From QVMM01 sp047030855 (GTDB taxonomy: Bacteria; Bacteroidota; Bacteroidia; Bacteroidales; Dysgonomonadaceae), in contig JBKYIJ010000008.1 in assembly GCA_047030855.1 (NCBI GenBank), positions 2,356,001 to 2,420,000 on the forward strand: a DNA stretch of 64,000 bases, given 5' to 3'. This document shows, piece after piece, positions 55,129-62,830 of the stretch. A model generated the notes under the pieces. The model made no database searches. It saw only the letters and a list, made by a program, of their open reading frames with translations, and was not told the origin of the DNA. The translations under genes and the position numbers were made by a program. Numbering within the stretch: the stretch's first letter is position 1; every line of letters starts with the position of its first letter.

Positions 55129-57678
55129 ATGGAGGATAGAGAGGACAGAATTATTAAAATTAACATTGAGGATGAAATGAAATCTGCTTACATCGATTAT
55201 TCGATGTCTGTCATAGTTTCGCGAGCATTACCCGATGTTAGGGATGGTTTTAAGCCGGTACATAGGCGTATACTATTCGGTATGAATGAATTAGGCAATA
55301 CGTCTAATAAACCGTATAAAAAGTCTGCCAGAATAGTCGGAGATGTATTGGGTAAATACCATCCACACGGTGATTCATCCGTATACTTTGCAATGGTGCG
55401 TATGGCTCAGGAATGGAGTATGCGCTATATGTTGATAGACGGGCAAGGTAACATGGGTAGCGTGGACGGCGATAGTCCTGCTGCAATGCGTTATACGGAG
55501 GCACGACTGAGTCAATTAGCAGAAGAAATGCTACGGGATATTGATAAAGATACGGTAGATTTCCAGCTTAACTTTGACGATACATTAAAAGAACCGACCG
55601 TACTTCCTTCTCGTATTCCTAATTTGTTAATAAACGGAGCTTCAGGTATAGCTGTCGGAATGGCTACCAATATGCCTCCTCATAATCTTACCGAATCTAT
55701 AAATGCGACTATCGCATATATCGAAAATCCTGATATTGATACGTCAGGGCTTATGGAGTATATTAAAGCTCCTGATTTTCCATCGGGAGGTTTTATATAT
55801 GGTTATCAGGGGGTTATAGATGCCTTTGAGACAGGCAGGGGGCGTATAATTATGCGTGGGCGTGCAGAAATAGAAATGGAAGGACACCACGAAAAAATTG
55901 TAATTACCGAAATACCATATCAGGTTAACAAAGCCGAACTTATCAAACATATTGCCGAATTAGTGGGTGATAAGAAAATAGAAGGCATCAGCAATGTTAA
56001 TGATGAATCCGATCGTCAAGGAATGCGTATCGTTGTTGATATAAAAAGAGATGCTAATGCAAATGTTGTTTTGAATAAACTTTATAAGCTTACAGCTTTG
56101 CAAAGCTCATTCAGTGTGAATAACATCGCATTGGTCAACGGACGTCCCAGAATGTTGGCATTGAGAGATATGATCTCTCTTTTTGTAGAGCATCGCCATG
56201 ATGTCGTTATCAGACGAACCAAATATGATCTGCAAAAGGCTGAAGAACGTGCTCATATTCTTGAAGGCTTGATAATAGCATCGGATAATATTGATGAAGT
56301 TATCGCTATCATTCGGGCATCTAAATCTCCTCAGGAAGCTATTCAGGGACTCATCGACAGATTCAGTCTGACTGAAATTCAGGCAAGGGCAATAGTCGAA
56401 ATGCGGTTAAGGCAACTTACTGCTCTCGAACAGGATAAGTTACATAATGAATATAATGAAATTCAGAAACTGATTTCTTATTTGAAAGAAATTCTTTCGG
56501 ATGAAAAGTTATGTATGAAGGTTATTAAAGACGAGCTTATTGATGTCAGGGATAAATATGGTGATGCCCGTCGTACGGAAATTGTATATGCATCCGAAGA
56601 GTTGAATCCGGAAGACTTTTATGCAAATGACGAGATGATCATAACAGTATCCCACATGGGATATATCAAACGTACTCCTTTATCCGAATTCAGAACCCAA
56701 AACAGAGGTGGAGTGGGGGCAAAAGGCTCCGAAACAAGGGACGAAGACTTTGTAGAGTATATATATTCTGCATCAATGCATAATTATATCCTTCTGTTTA
56801 CTCAAAAAGGAAAATGTTATTGGTTAAGAGTTTATGATATTCCTGAGGGTGCAAAGAGCTCCAAAGGACGTGCCATACAAAATATAGTAAACATTGATGC
56901 TGACGATAAGGTTACGGCATTTATCAGAGTTAAGAAATTCAGCGATGTCGATTATATCAATAGTCATTATCTGATATTTTGTACTAAACAAGGCGTTGTA
57001 AAGAAAACTTGTTTGGAAGCTTATTCACGTCCTCGTCAGAATGGTGTAAATGCCATTACCATAAGGGAAGATGACAGCGTGATAGAAGTTCTTATGACGG
57101 ACGGCGACAGCGAAATATTGATGGCAAACCGAAACGGGCGTGCTATCCGTTTCCATGAGTCTAACGTAAGAGAAATGGGACGTACTGCGACAGGTGTTCG
57201 AGGTATGCGTATAGACGAAGACGGACAAGACGAAATTATCGGTATGCTGGCGATTACTAAGGATAACCAAAATGAAGCGACTATAATGGTAGTTTCGGAA
57301 ATGGGTTACGGAAAACGTACAATGCTGAATGGTGAAGACGGTGAACCTGTTTATAGAGTAACCAGCAGAGGCGGCAAGGGTGTTAAAACCTTGAATATAA
57401 CCGACAAAACCGGGAAATTAGTATCTATTGACAGCGTTACGGACGATAATGACTTGATGATCATAAATAAGTCGGGTATTGCCATCCGTATCAAAGTTGC
57501 AGATATACGTGTTATGGGTAGAGCAACACAAGGCGTCAGGATCATAAATCTTGAAAAAAGAAATGATCAGATTGCATCTGTTTGCAAAGTGATGTCCGAA
57601 AAAGATGAAGACATCGCAATAGACGAAGCTACTCAGGAATATGAGAATGATTCAGAACAAGATAATAAAAATGAATAA
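55129..57678 (+). CDS. gyrA: DNA gyrase subunit A
   Basis: 849 residues. The N-terminal breakage-reunion domain shows AYIDYSMSVIVSRALPDVRD, GFKPVHRRIL, KYHPHGDSSVYFAMVRMAQE (quinolone-resistance region with Ser/Ala-type positions HGDSSVY), and the catalytic Tyr in AAMRYTEARL. The C-terminal pinwheel contains the GyrA box (TQNRGGVGAKG) and further blades with RGxxG-type repeats, ending in an acidic tail. With GyrB it introduces negative supercoils. It is intact over 2.5 kb and monocistronic, or in one unit with the following TPR gene (23-base gap). Confidence 0.97.
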   Translation: MEDREDRIIKINIEDEMKSAYIDYSMSVIVSRALPDVRDGFKPVHRRILFGMNELGNTSNKPYKKSARIVGDVLGKYHPHGDSSVYFAMVRMAQEWSMRYMLIDGQGNMGSVDGDSPAAMRYTEARLSQLAEEMLRDIDKDTVDFQLNFDDTLKEPTVLPSRIPNLLINGASGIAVGMATNMPPHNLTESINATIAYIENPDIDTSGLMEYIKAPDFPSGGFIYGYQGVIDAFETGRGRIIMRGRAEIEMEGHHEKIVITEIPYQVNKAELIKHIAELVGDKKIEGISNVNDESDRQGMRIVVDIKRDANANVVLNKLYKLTALQSSFSVNNIALVNGRPRMLALRDMISLFVEHRHDVVIRRTKYDLQKAEERAHILEGLIIASDNIDEVIAIIRASKSPQEAIQGLIDRFSLTEIQARAIVEMRLRQLTALEQDKLHNEYNEIQKLISYLKEILSDEKLCMKVIKDELIDVRDKYGDARRTEIVYASEELNPEDFYANDEMIITVSHMGYIKRTPLSEFRTQNRGGVGAKGSETRDEDFVEYIYSASMHNYILLFTQKGKCYWLRVYDIPEGAKSSKGRAIQNIVNIDADDKVTAFIRVKKFSDVDYINSHYLIFCTKQGVVKKTCLEAYSRPRQNGVNAITIREDDSVIEVLMTDGDSEILMANRNGRAIRFHESNVREMGRTATGVRGMRIDEDGQDEIIGMLAITKDNQNEATIMVVSEMGYGKRTMLNGEDGEPVYRVTSRGGKGVKTLNITDKTGKLVSIDSVTDDNDLMIINKSGIAIRIKVADIRVMGRATQGVRIINLEKRNDQIASVCKVMSEKDEDIAIDEATQEYENDSEQDNKNE

Positions 57679-57701
57679 TTAACCCAAAACAATATTTTTT
57701 T

Positions 57702-58982
57702 ATGAGAAGAATATTTTCAACAGCAATCTTATGTATGCTAGTCAGCATATCATTTGCTCAGAAAAAAGCCGTTAAAGAGGCTAACAAGGCTTTAGATTCG
57801 GACAAATTCAGCGAGGCTCGTCAGTTAATAAAGCCTGCTTTAACTGATCCTGAAACAGCAACTGATCAGGAAACTTGGAAAGTTGCAGGTGATATTGAAT
57901 ATAAGATATTTGATAAGGAACGAGATAAAGAACTCGTAAAACAAGTGGATAATAGTAAAGAATCTCCTAATTGGGAGGTTGGCTATCCGGGCTTGTATGC
58001 TGCTTTTGCTCCATATCTTACAGCGGATTCACTCGGACAATTGCCTGACGAAAAAGGGAAAATTAAAAATAAAGTGAGAAAAGATATCGTAAGTAAATTT
58101 ATTATTTCACATCCTTATTATTACAATGGAGCAGGATATTATTTTGACAAAAAAGATTACGATAAAGCAACTGATTTTTTTGTCAGGTATTGGGAAATAC
58201 CTTCATTGCCTATTTTTAGCGATGAAGATAGAGTTAAACTGGCTCCTTATGACTCTACATTCCAGATTGTAAAATATTACGCTGCAATCAGTGCGATTCA
58301 GGCCAATCAAAATGAAAGAGCCATTAATTTATTGAACAAAATTAAAAGTGAACCGTTTTTTGAAAACAGCACTTATAAGGAAAGTGATGTATATGAGCTG
58401 ATTACCAGTGTATATCTGCAAATGGGAGATACAGCGAAATATATAAAGGCTTTAGAAGACGGGGCAAACAAATATCCTAAAAGTGCATACTTTGTTCCAA
58501 ATCTGATAAACGAATTTATCAAGAAAAGAGAAATTGATAAAGCTTTGGCATATTTGGATCAGGCGATAGCAAACGATCCGTCTAATTCTTGTGAATTATA
58601 TAGTGTAAAGGCTTCAATATACGCTGAAAAAAGTGAATTTGATAATTCATATGCAAGCTATGACAAAGCTATAGCAGCAGATCCCAATTGTGAACGTGCA
58701 CTGGAAGGGAAAGCCATATCATATATCGTTAATGCGCAAAATCTTAAAGAAGAAGCAACTAAAGCCGCATCAAGAAAAGATCAGACAGATATTGACAATA
58801 AAGCTTTAGAGTATTATAAGAATGCTTATCCTTTGTTAGAAAAATATAAATCGTTATTAGTTGCCAGAAAAGCTGACAGTAAAGACATCAAAGCAGCATT
58901 ATACAAACTAAGAAATGTTTATTACAATCTGAATATGAACGATGAGTTTGATGCTGTTTCAAAAGAATACGAACAATTATAA
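57702..58982 (+). CDS. Exported TPR-repeat protein
   Basis: 426 residues. The signal peptide (RRIFSTAILCMLVSISFAQK) is followed by an N-terminal helical pair and at least four TPR units, clearest at NAGYYFDKKDYDKATDFF-type and KALAYLDQAIANDPSNSCEL, VKASIYAEKSEFDNSYASYD, KAIAADPNCERALEGKAISY. The C-terminal part (LKEEATKAASRKDQTDIDNK) is charged and helical. TPR proteins of this type are protein-protein scaffolds in the Bacteroidota periplasm, some with T9SS or gliding roles; a specific role is not inferable. It follows gyrA by 23 bases. Confidence 0.85.
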   Translation: MRRIFSTAILCMLVSISFAQKKAVKEANKALDSDKFSEARQLIKPALTDPETATDQETWKVAGDIEYKIFDKERDKELVKQVDNSKESPNWEVGYPGLYAAFAPYLTADSLGQLPDEKGKIKNKVRKDIVSKFIISHPYYYNGAGYYFDKKDYDKATDFFVRYWEIPSLPIFSDEDRVKLAPYDSTFQIVKYYAAISAIQANQNERAINLLNKIKSEPFFENSTYKESDVYELITSVYLQMGDTAKYIKALEDGANKYPKSAYFVPNLINEFIKKREIDKALAYLDQAIANDPSNSCELYSVKASIYAEKSEFDNSYASYDKAIAADPNCERALEGKAISYIVNAQNLKEEATKAASRKDQTDIDNKALEYYKNAYPLLEKYKSLLVARKADSKDIKAALYKLRNVYYNLNMNDEFDAVSKEYEQL

Positions 58983-59011
58983 ATAAGTAAATTGTCAGAT
59001 TAATAGAAAAA

Positions 59012-59037
59012 GGGATACATTTTGTATCTCTTTTTTA
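59012..59037 (+). terminator. Terminator of the gyrA-TPR transcript
   Basis: The arms GGGATACA and TGTATCTC (one wobble) are separated by a short loop and followed by seven T. Confidence 0.8.
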
Positions 59038-59084
59038 TTTTGTTTGATAGATATTTGATATCTTATTTTTAAACAAACATAAAA

Positions 59085-59103
59085 TGTTACATAATTACCA
59101 TTA
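59085..59103 (+). repeat. Left 19-bp flank of the small element
   Basis: TGTTACATAATTACCATTA is identical to 61408-61426. It comprises one arm and the centre of the dif-like site; beyond TTA the second arm is unlike a Xer site (GAAATATT). Confidence 0.85.
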
Positions 59104-59125
59104 GAAATATTATGTTAAATAAACT

Positions 59126-59160
59126 AAATACGCTGTATTTCAAATAGATACAGCGTATTT
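59126..59160. terminator. Bidirectional terminator
   Basis: The arms AAATACGCTGTAT and ATACAGCGTATTT are perfect; it can end both the element's minus-strand transcript and plus-strand read-through. It lies just inside the left 19-bp repeat. Confidence 0.85.
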
Positions 59161-59229
59161 TTATAATGGAATTATGTTAAAATATTTTTATCAAAACATC
59201 AAAATACTGAAAATCAATAAGTAAACTCG

Positions 59230-59625
59230 TCATTTTCTTGAAAAACGCAAATAAGTAACAACAAATTCAGTTTCTAATCCTAAACCCTCAAACCCAAAAC
59301 CATTACAAAACAAATTAATATTATTTTGCTCATGATAATCAGTACTAAAATAAATCAAAGGAGGACCTAACCTAAAATCGGGATGATAAATATAAAGACC
59401 CAAATCATAACCCTCGGGTTCTGCTGAATCCGCACCAAAACAGGATATACCTAACAAATAAGCAACAGAATTACTTTCCTTAAAATCAACAGAATATTTA
59501 TCATATCTAAAAACTTGCTGTTTATACTCAACAAATATCTGATCTGTATTTACACCCAATAATCGAGCTGCTTCAACCTTTAACAGATCAAGTAAAGGCT
59601 GCGTTATAGACAATATATTTTTCAT
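59230..59625 (-). CDS. 131-residue protein of the small element, unknown
   Basis: The frame (MKNILSITQPLLDLLKVEAA, then QIFVEYKQQVFRYDKYSVDF and LGLYIYHPDFRLGPPLIYFS) is not recognised. It looks like a soluble alpha/beta protein without membrane segments. Its start overlaps the stop of the Rep-like frame by 4 bases (ATGA), so it is coupled to it. It is the last gene before the terminator. Confidence 0.65.
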   Translation of the reverse strand: MKNILSITQPLLDLLKVEAARLLGVNTDQIFVEYKQQVFRYDKYSVDFKESNSVAYLLGISCFGADSAEPEGYDLGLYIYHPDFRLGPPLIYFSTDYHEQNNINLFCNGFGFEGLGLETEFVVTYLRFSRK

Positions 59626-60193
59626 AAAATCTTTTTATTTTTTAATTTAATCAAAAACTTTTTATATTTACGTTCTATAAAAACAGATAGAAAACGAGAT
59701 ATAACAACCATGACAAACATTATCAGCAAATCAAGAATATTATTTAAACGCATCTTTTTACGGCATCGGGTAAGAAAAGTATTATAACATTGCATTATAT
59801 AACTATCTTCCAAACCCATAGGGAAAGAAATAGAATAAAACGCTAAAAATTTGCGGGATTGTCTTAAACCAAAAAAAGCCGAACACTTTTCTCTTACTTT
59901 TTTCTTATTAAGAACATAAACCGTTTTTTTAGGACGCTTAGACATTATCATATTTAGATATGATTCTCGCGATTGTGCTTGTCTTACTCTCAATATCTCA
60001 TTGGTGCATTCCTGTTCAAACTCCGTTAAATCTTTAAATTCAATATTCGGAAATGATTTTTTTTTTCAATATCACGATGCTTTTTAAGCAGAGTATTTGT
60101 TTCCGTGTCAAAACGCCATTGAGAAGAACCTAAAAATTTCTCATGATTCATTTTTGTATAAACCAAATTATTCTCTTTTAAAATAACACCCAT
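59622..60193 (-). pseudogene. Rep-like replication initiator fragment of a ssDNA-phage type, frameshifted
   Basis: From an ATG at 60193 the frame reads MGVILKENNLVYTKMNHEKF and continues to an A10 run of the coding strand (60057-60066), where it shifts. The next frame continues KSFPNIEFKDLTEFEQECTN and then KKTVYVLNKKKVREKCSAFF and SRKFLAFYSISFPMGLEDSY up to YNTFLTRCRKK. This looks like the beginning of the replication proteins of Bacteroidota filamentous phages. The expected continuation with the metal-binding HxH (IHFHxLT-type) motif and catalytic Tyr is absent; instead a hydrophobic basic tail follows. Family call tentative; the protein cannot be a complete Rep. Confidence 0.5.
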
Positions 60194-60244
60194 GTTTTTA
60201 AGGTTTTAGGGAAAGTTTGAAATATTACACCTATAATAAATCCA

Positions 60245-60270
60245 AGCGTCAAACCTTACGGTTTAACGCT
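60245..60270 (-). other. Stable hairpin upstream of the Rep-like gene, possible origin or terminator
   Basis: AGCGT-c-AAACC / GGTTT-a-ACGCT arms enclose a four-base loop. It lies in the only sizeable gap of the element (60194-60320), just upstream of rep, where rolling-circle origins often sit. It lacks a strong T run, which speaks against a terminator. Confidence 0.4.
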
Positions 60271-60320
60271 AATCAACTAATTTATTTAACTCAGAAAAAA
60301 TGATAAAACAAAGAATACCT

Positions 60321-60455
60321 TCAAAAAAGAAATACATCACCAGTATTATAATAGTGTTCTACATCTATATTTTTAGGTAGAATTTCACTCATTTTATCAA
60401 GAGAAGAAAACACACCGATACAACGATGTGAAGCAAAACGACAGATCAAATACAT
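60321..60455 (-). CDS. 44-residue protein of the small element
   Basis: ATG at 60455, 2 bases after the stop of the preceding gene; the product is MYLICRFASHRCIGVFSSLD followed by KMSEILPKNIDVEHYYNTGD and VFLF. The tight spacing in a row of minus-strand genes supports translation. Not recognised. Confidence 0.45.
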   Translation of the reverse strand: MYLICRFASHRCIGVFSSLDKMSEILPKNIDVEHYYNTGDVFLF

Positions 60456-60457
60456 AA

Positions 60458-60640
60458 CTAATCTATTTTACGGTGAACACGTCTATTAGGTTCAATATCA
60501 GAATAACCGCCTTGAATAAGACGAACACGACAGAATAAACCCTTTTCAACCAATTGAACTATTTGCTCTGTTTTAGACAAACGCAAATATTCACCAACAT
60601 TACAGCGAGAAATAGGAACTACTAAATTTGTAAATTTCAT
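60458..60640 (-). CDS. 60-residue protein of the small element
   Basis: MKFTNLVVPISRCNVGEYLR, then TEQIVQLVEKGLFCRVRLIQ and a basic tail NRRVHRKID. A small, basic, soluble protein placed just upstream of rep; ssDNA-binding proteins of filamentous phages have this size and position, but no motif proves it. It begins 4 bases after the membrane-protein gene. Confidence 0.5.
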   Translation of the reverse strand: MKFTNLVVPISRCNVGEYLRLSKTEQIVQLVEKGLFCRVRLIQGGYSDIEPNRRVHRKID

Positions 60641-60644
60641 AATA

Positions 60645-60830
60645 TCAAATTTTAAATTTCATTCGAAAATTGGAAACCAATCTGCCAAAACAACCACATA
60701 AACCCGAAACAAATACCTTGACGGCAAACAAAAACAATAGGCAAGGGAACAACAACAAAACCAGTATCCCGAGCATAAACCCAAGAAAAACGCAAAGACT
60801 TAAAATAATTAAGAACTTTTGTAAAGACAT
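60645..60830 (-). CDS. Small membrane protein of the element
   Basis: 61 residues: MSLQKFLIILSLCVFLGFML continuing through GILVLLLFPCLLFLFAVKVF, then VSGLCGCFGRLVSNFRMKFK. One or two membrane spans and a basic C-terminus resemble small inovirus coat or channel-like proteins. A second frame over the same bases (60652-60843, starting MLVKNVFTKVLNYFKSLRFS) is also open for 63 codons; I favour the first because of its membrane pattern and better spacing. It overlaps the end of the upstream gene by 22 bases. Confidence 0.5.
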   Translation of the reverse strand: MSLQKFLIILSLCVFLGFMLGILVLLLFPCLLFLFAVKVFVSGLCGCFGRLVSNFRMKFKI

Positions 60831-61342
60831 TTTTTACTAACATTTTGATTATTATTTAATTGAACAACTTTATTTAATCTATAATCAGAAGAATTATAAA
60901 CAGGGTAGGGCGTAAAGAAAGAATTATATATACTCAAAATAGTATTATATAAAACTCTCAATTTTAATATATTAGCTATCTTAAAGAATATATTATATAT
61001 ATACTTTAACTTTTGTAAAATGTATTGTGGAAAGAACTGTTTAGATAAAAATTTGTAACAATCCAAACAATCACGCAGGCAGTCATTTACAATATTGTTA
61101 TCCGAATCATTTAATCTAAACTTTATCAGCTTATCAAAATAACATTCAGACAATTTCTTATAAATTGTTTTTGAAGTACTATAAACGTACTTAAAATTTT
61201 CAGATTTAATAGTTATATACGATCGTGCTTCTGTAAGAGTATCAAAATATAAAATTCCAAGACCGTCATAAACAAAATAACGTTTATGAAATTCGGTTCT
61301 TTTTCCTTTCCAACGATCGATTTTAAAAACTCCTTTAAACAT
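60809..61342 (-). CDS. 177-residue basic protein of the element
   Basis: First gene of the minus-strand row: MFKGVFKIDRWKGKRTEFHK, then YFVYDGLGILYFDTLTEARS and a Tyr/Lys/Asn-rich second half without a membrane span. The N-terminal part reads like a small folded module (beta strands with an FDT..EA helix). Not recognised. A promoter motif lies about 45 bases upstream. Confidence 0.6.
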   Translation of the reverse strand: MFKGVFKIDRWKGKRTEFHKRYFVYDGLGILYFDTLTEARSYITIKSENFKYVYSTSKTIYKKLSECYFDKLIKFRLNDSDNNIVNDCLRDCLDCYKFLSKQFFPQYILQKLKYIYNIFFKIANILKLRVLYNTILSIYNSFFTPYPVYNSSDYRLNKVVQLNNNQNVSKKCLYKSS

Positions 61343-61384
61343 TGTTATTAGATTATTAGGTTATTTAGAATAACGAAATAATCA

Positions 61385-61392
61385 CAAACATA
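61385..61392 (-). promoter_or_regulatory. Promoter of the small element
   Basis: On the reverse strand TATGTTTG fits TAnnTTTG, between the right flank repeat and the first gene. Confidence 0.5.
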
Positions 61393-61407
61393 TTAAAAAG
61401 AATCGTT

Positions 61408-61434
61408 TGTTACATAATTACCATTATGTTTAAT
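61408..61434. other. dif-like Xer recombination site at the right boundary
   Basis: TGTTACATAA, a six-base centre TTACCA, and TTATGTTTAAT form the arm-centre-arm layout of dif. The second arm differs from the E. coli XerD arm (TTATGTTAAAT) by one base, and ACATAA / TTATGT are inverted around the six-base centre. The first 19 bases are repeated at 59085-59103. Confidence 0.55.
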
Positions 61435-61468
61435 TAAAGTCTTGAAATAGCTTTTATTATTATTTCCT

Positions 61469-62830
61469 TTAGGAAAACAAAGCTTTAAAAGCCTCTTCTA
61501 CTTTCTTTATAGGAATTACTTCAATTTGCGAACTTTTCAATGTAAGTCCCTTTATATTATTTTGAGGGATTAAAATCTTCTGGAATCCTAATTTCTCAGC
61601 TTCAAGAATTCTTTGTTCGATACGATTCACAGGACGGATTTCCCCTGATAGTCCAACTTCGCCTGTCATGCAAACATTATGTTCTAATGCGATATCAATA
61701 TTTGATGATAATATTGCAGAAATCACAGCCAGATCAATTGCGGGATCATTTACTCTCAATCCTCCCGCTATATTAAGGAATACATCTTTTTGCATCAATT
61801 TGAATCCTGCACGCTTCTCGAGTACCGCCAGCAACATATTCATGCGACGGATATCAAAACCTGTCGCCGATCTTTGCGGTGTCCCATAAGCAGCTGTGCT
61901 CACAAGAGCCTGAGTTTCGATAAGAAAAGGCCTTATGCCTTCAATAGCCGCAGCAATAGCAATTCCGCTTAAATCTTCATGATTTTGGGTTAAAAGTAAT
62001 TCAGAAGGATTGTTTACTTGCCGCAATCCGTTTTGCCTCATTTCGTAGATTCCTAACTCTGCTGTGCTTCCAAACCGATTTTTGATGCTTCTCAGTATTC
62101 TGTATAAATAGTGCTGATCACCTTCAAATTGCAGCACGGTATCAACAATATGTTCCAATATTTTAGGACCGGCAATACTACCCTCTTTGTTGATATGCCC
62201 GATTAAAATTATGGGTATTCCTGTTTCTTTAGCCAATCTCAGGAATGCGGCAGAGCATTCTCTTACTTGTGATATGCTTCCGGGTGAAGAATCTAAAGTG
62301 TCTGTAAAGATTGTCTGGATTGAGTCTACGACAATGAATTGCGGATTGACATTCTTTATATGTGAAAAAATCTGTTCCAGATTCGTTTCACAGAGAACAA
62401 TACAGTTTTCATTTGCAGGGTTTATCCTAGCAGCTCTTAATTTAAGCTGCTTTGCACTCTCTTCCCCTGATATGTAGAGTGATCTGACATTATCGAGGTT
62501 TAATATAGTTTGCAATATCAGTGTCGATTTACCTATTCCCGGCTCTCCTCCTAATAATACAAGGGAACCGGGAACCAGACCTCCACCTAAAACTCTGTTA
62601 AACTCAATATCATTAAGATTTAAGCGAGATTCTTCATTTGTTTCAATCTCGCTTAATTTAACAGGCTTTGATTTAGAATTATCTAATGACTGAATAGAAT
62701 TTTTAGTTTTTTTTACGGCAATTTCTTCTACGTACGTGTTCCATTCTCCGCAAACAGGGCATTTACCTAACCATTTAGGAGACTCATTTCCACAATTACT
62801 GCAAAAAAATACGATTCTATCTTTAGCCAT
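61469..62830 (-). CDS. radA: RadA, DNA repair ATPase
   Basis: 453 residues. An N-terminal four-cysteine zinc finger (CSNCGNESPKWLGKCPVCGE) is followed by a RecA-like domain with Walker A GGEPGIGKSTLI, Walker B FIVVDSIQTIF, the RadA-specific KNRFG motif (SIKNRFGSTAELG), and a C-terminal Lon-like domain (GGLRVNDPAIDLAVISAILS, GEVGLSGEIRPV). RadA promotes branch migration in recombination repair. Its stop is 38 bases from the AT-rich junction of the small element; it ends one base from the upstream protease gene. Confidence 0.97.
   Translation of the reverse strand: MAKDRIVFFCSNCGNESPKWLGKCPVCGEWNTYVEEIAVKKTKNSIQSLDNSKSKPVKLSEIETNEESRLNLNDIEFNRVLGGGLVPGSLVLLGGEPGIGKSTLILQTILNLDNVRSLYISGEESAKQLKLRAARINPANENCIVLCETNLEQIFSHIKNVNPQFIVVDSIQTIFTDTLDSSPGSISQVRECSAAFLRLAKETGIPIILIGHINKEGSIAGPKILEHIVDTVLQFEGDQHYLYRILRSIKNRFGSTAELGIYEMRQNGLRQVNNPSELLLTQNHEDLSGIAIAAAIEGIRPFLIETQALVSTAAYGTPQRSATGFDIRRMNMLLAVLEKRAGFKLMQKDVFLNIAGGLRVNDPAIDLAVISAILSSNIDIALEHNVCMTGEVGLSGEIRPVNRIEQRILEAEKLGFQKILIPQNNIKGLTLKSSQIEVIPIKKVEEAFKALFS

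Larger units (their letters stand above)
59085..61434. mobile_element. Compact inovirus-like element integrated at a dif-like site (about 2.3 kb)
   Basis: The interval lies between two identical 19-bp sequences. All its genes point the same way (minus strand): a 177-residue protein, a small membrane protein, a 60- and a 44-residue protein, a Rep-like replication protein (broken) and a 131-residue protein, tightly packed and AT-rich. The order of small proteins, a one-span membrane protein and a Rep resembles filamentous ssDNA phages, many of which integrate through host XerCD at dif. No integrase is present. At 2.3 kb it is smaller than typical inoviruses, so it may be a satellite or a remnant. 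Confidence 0.5.
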
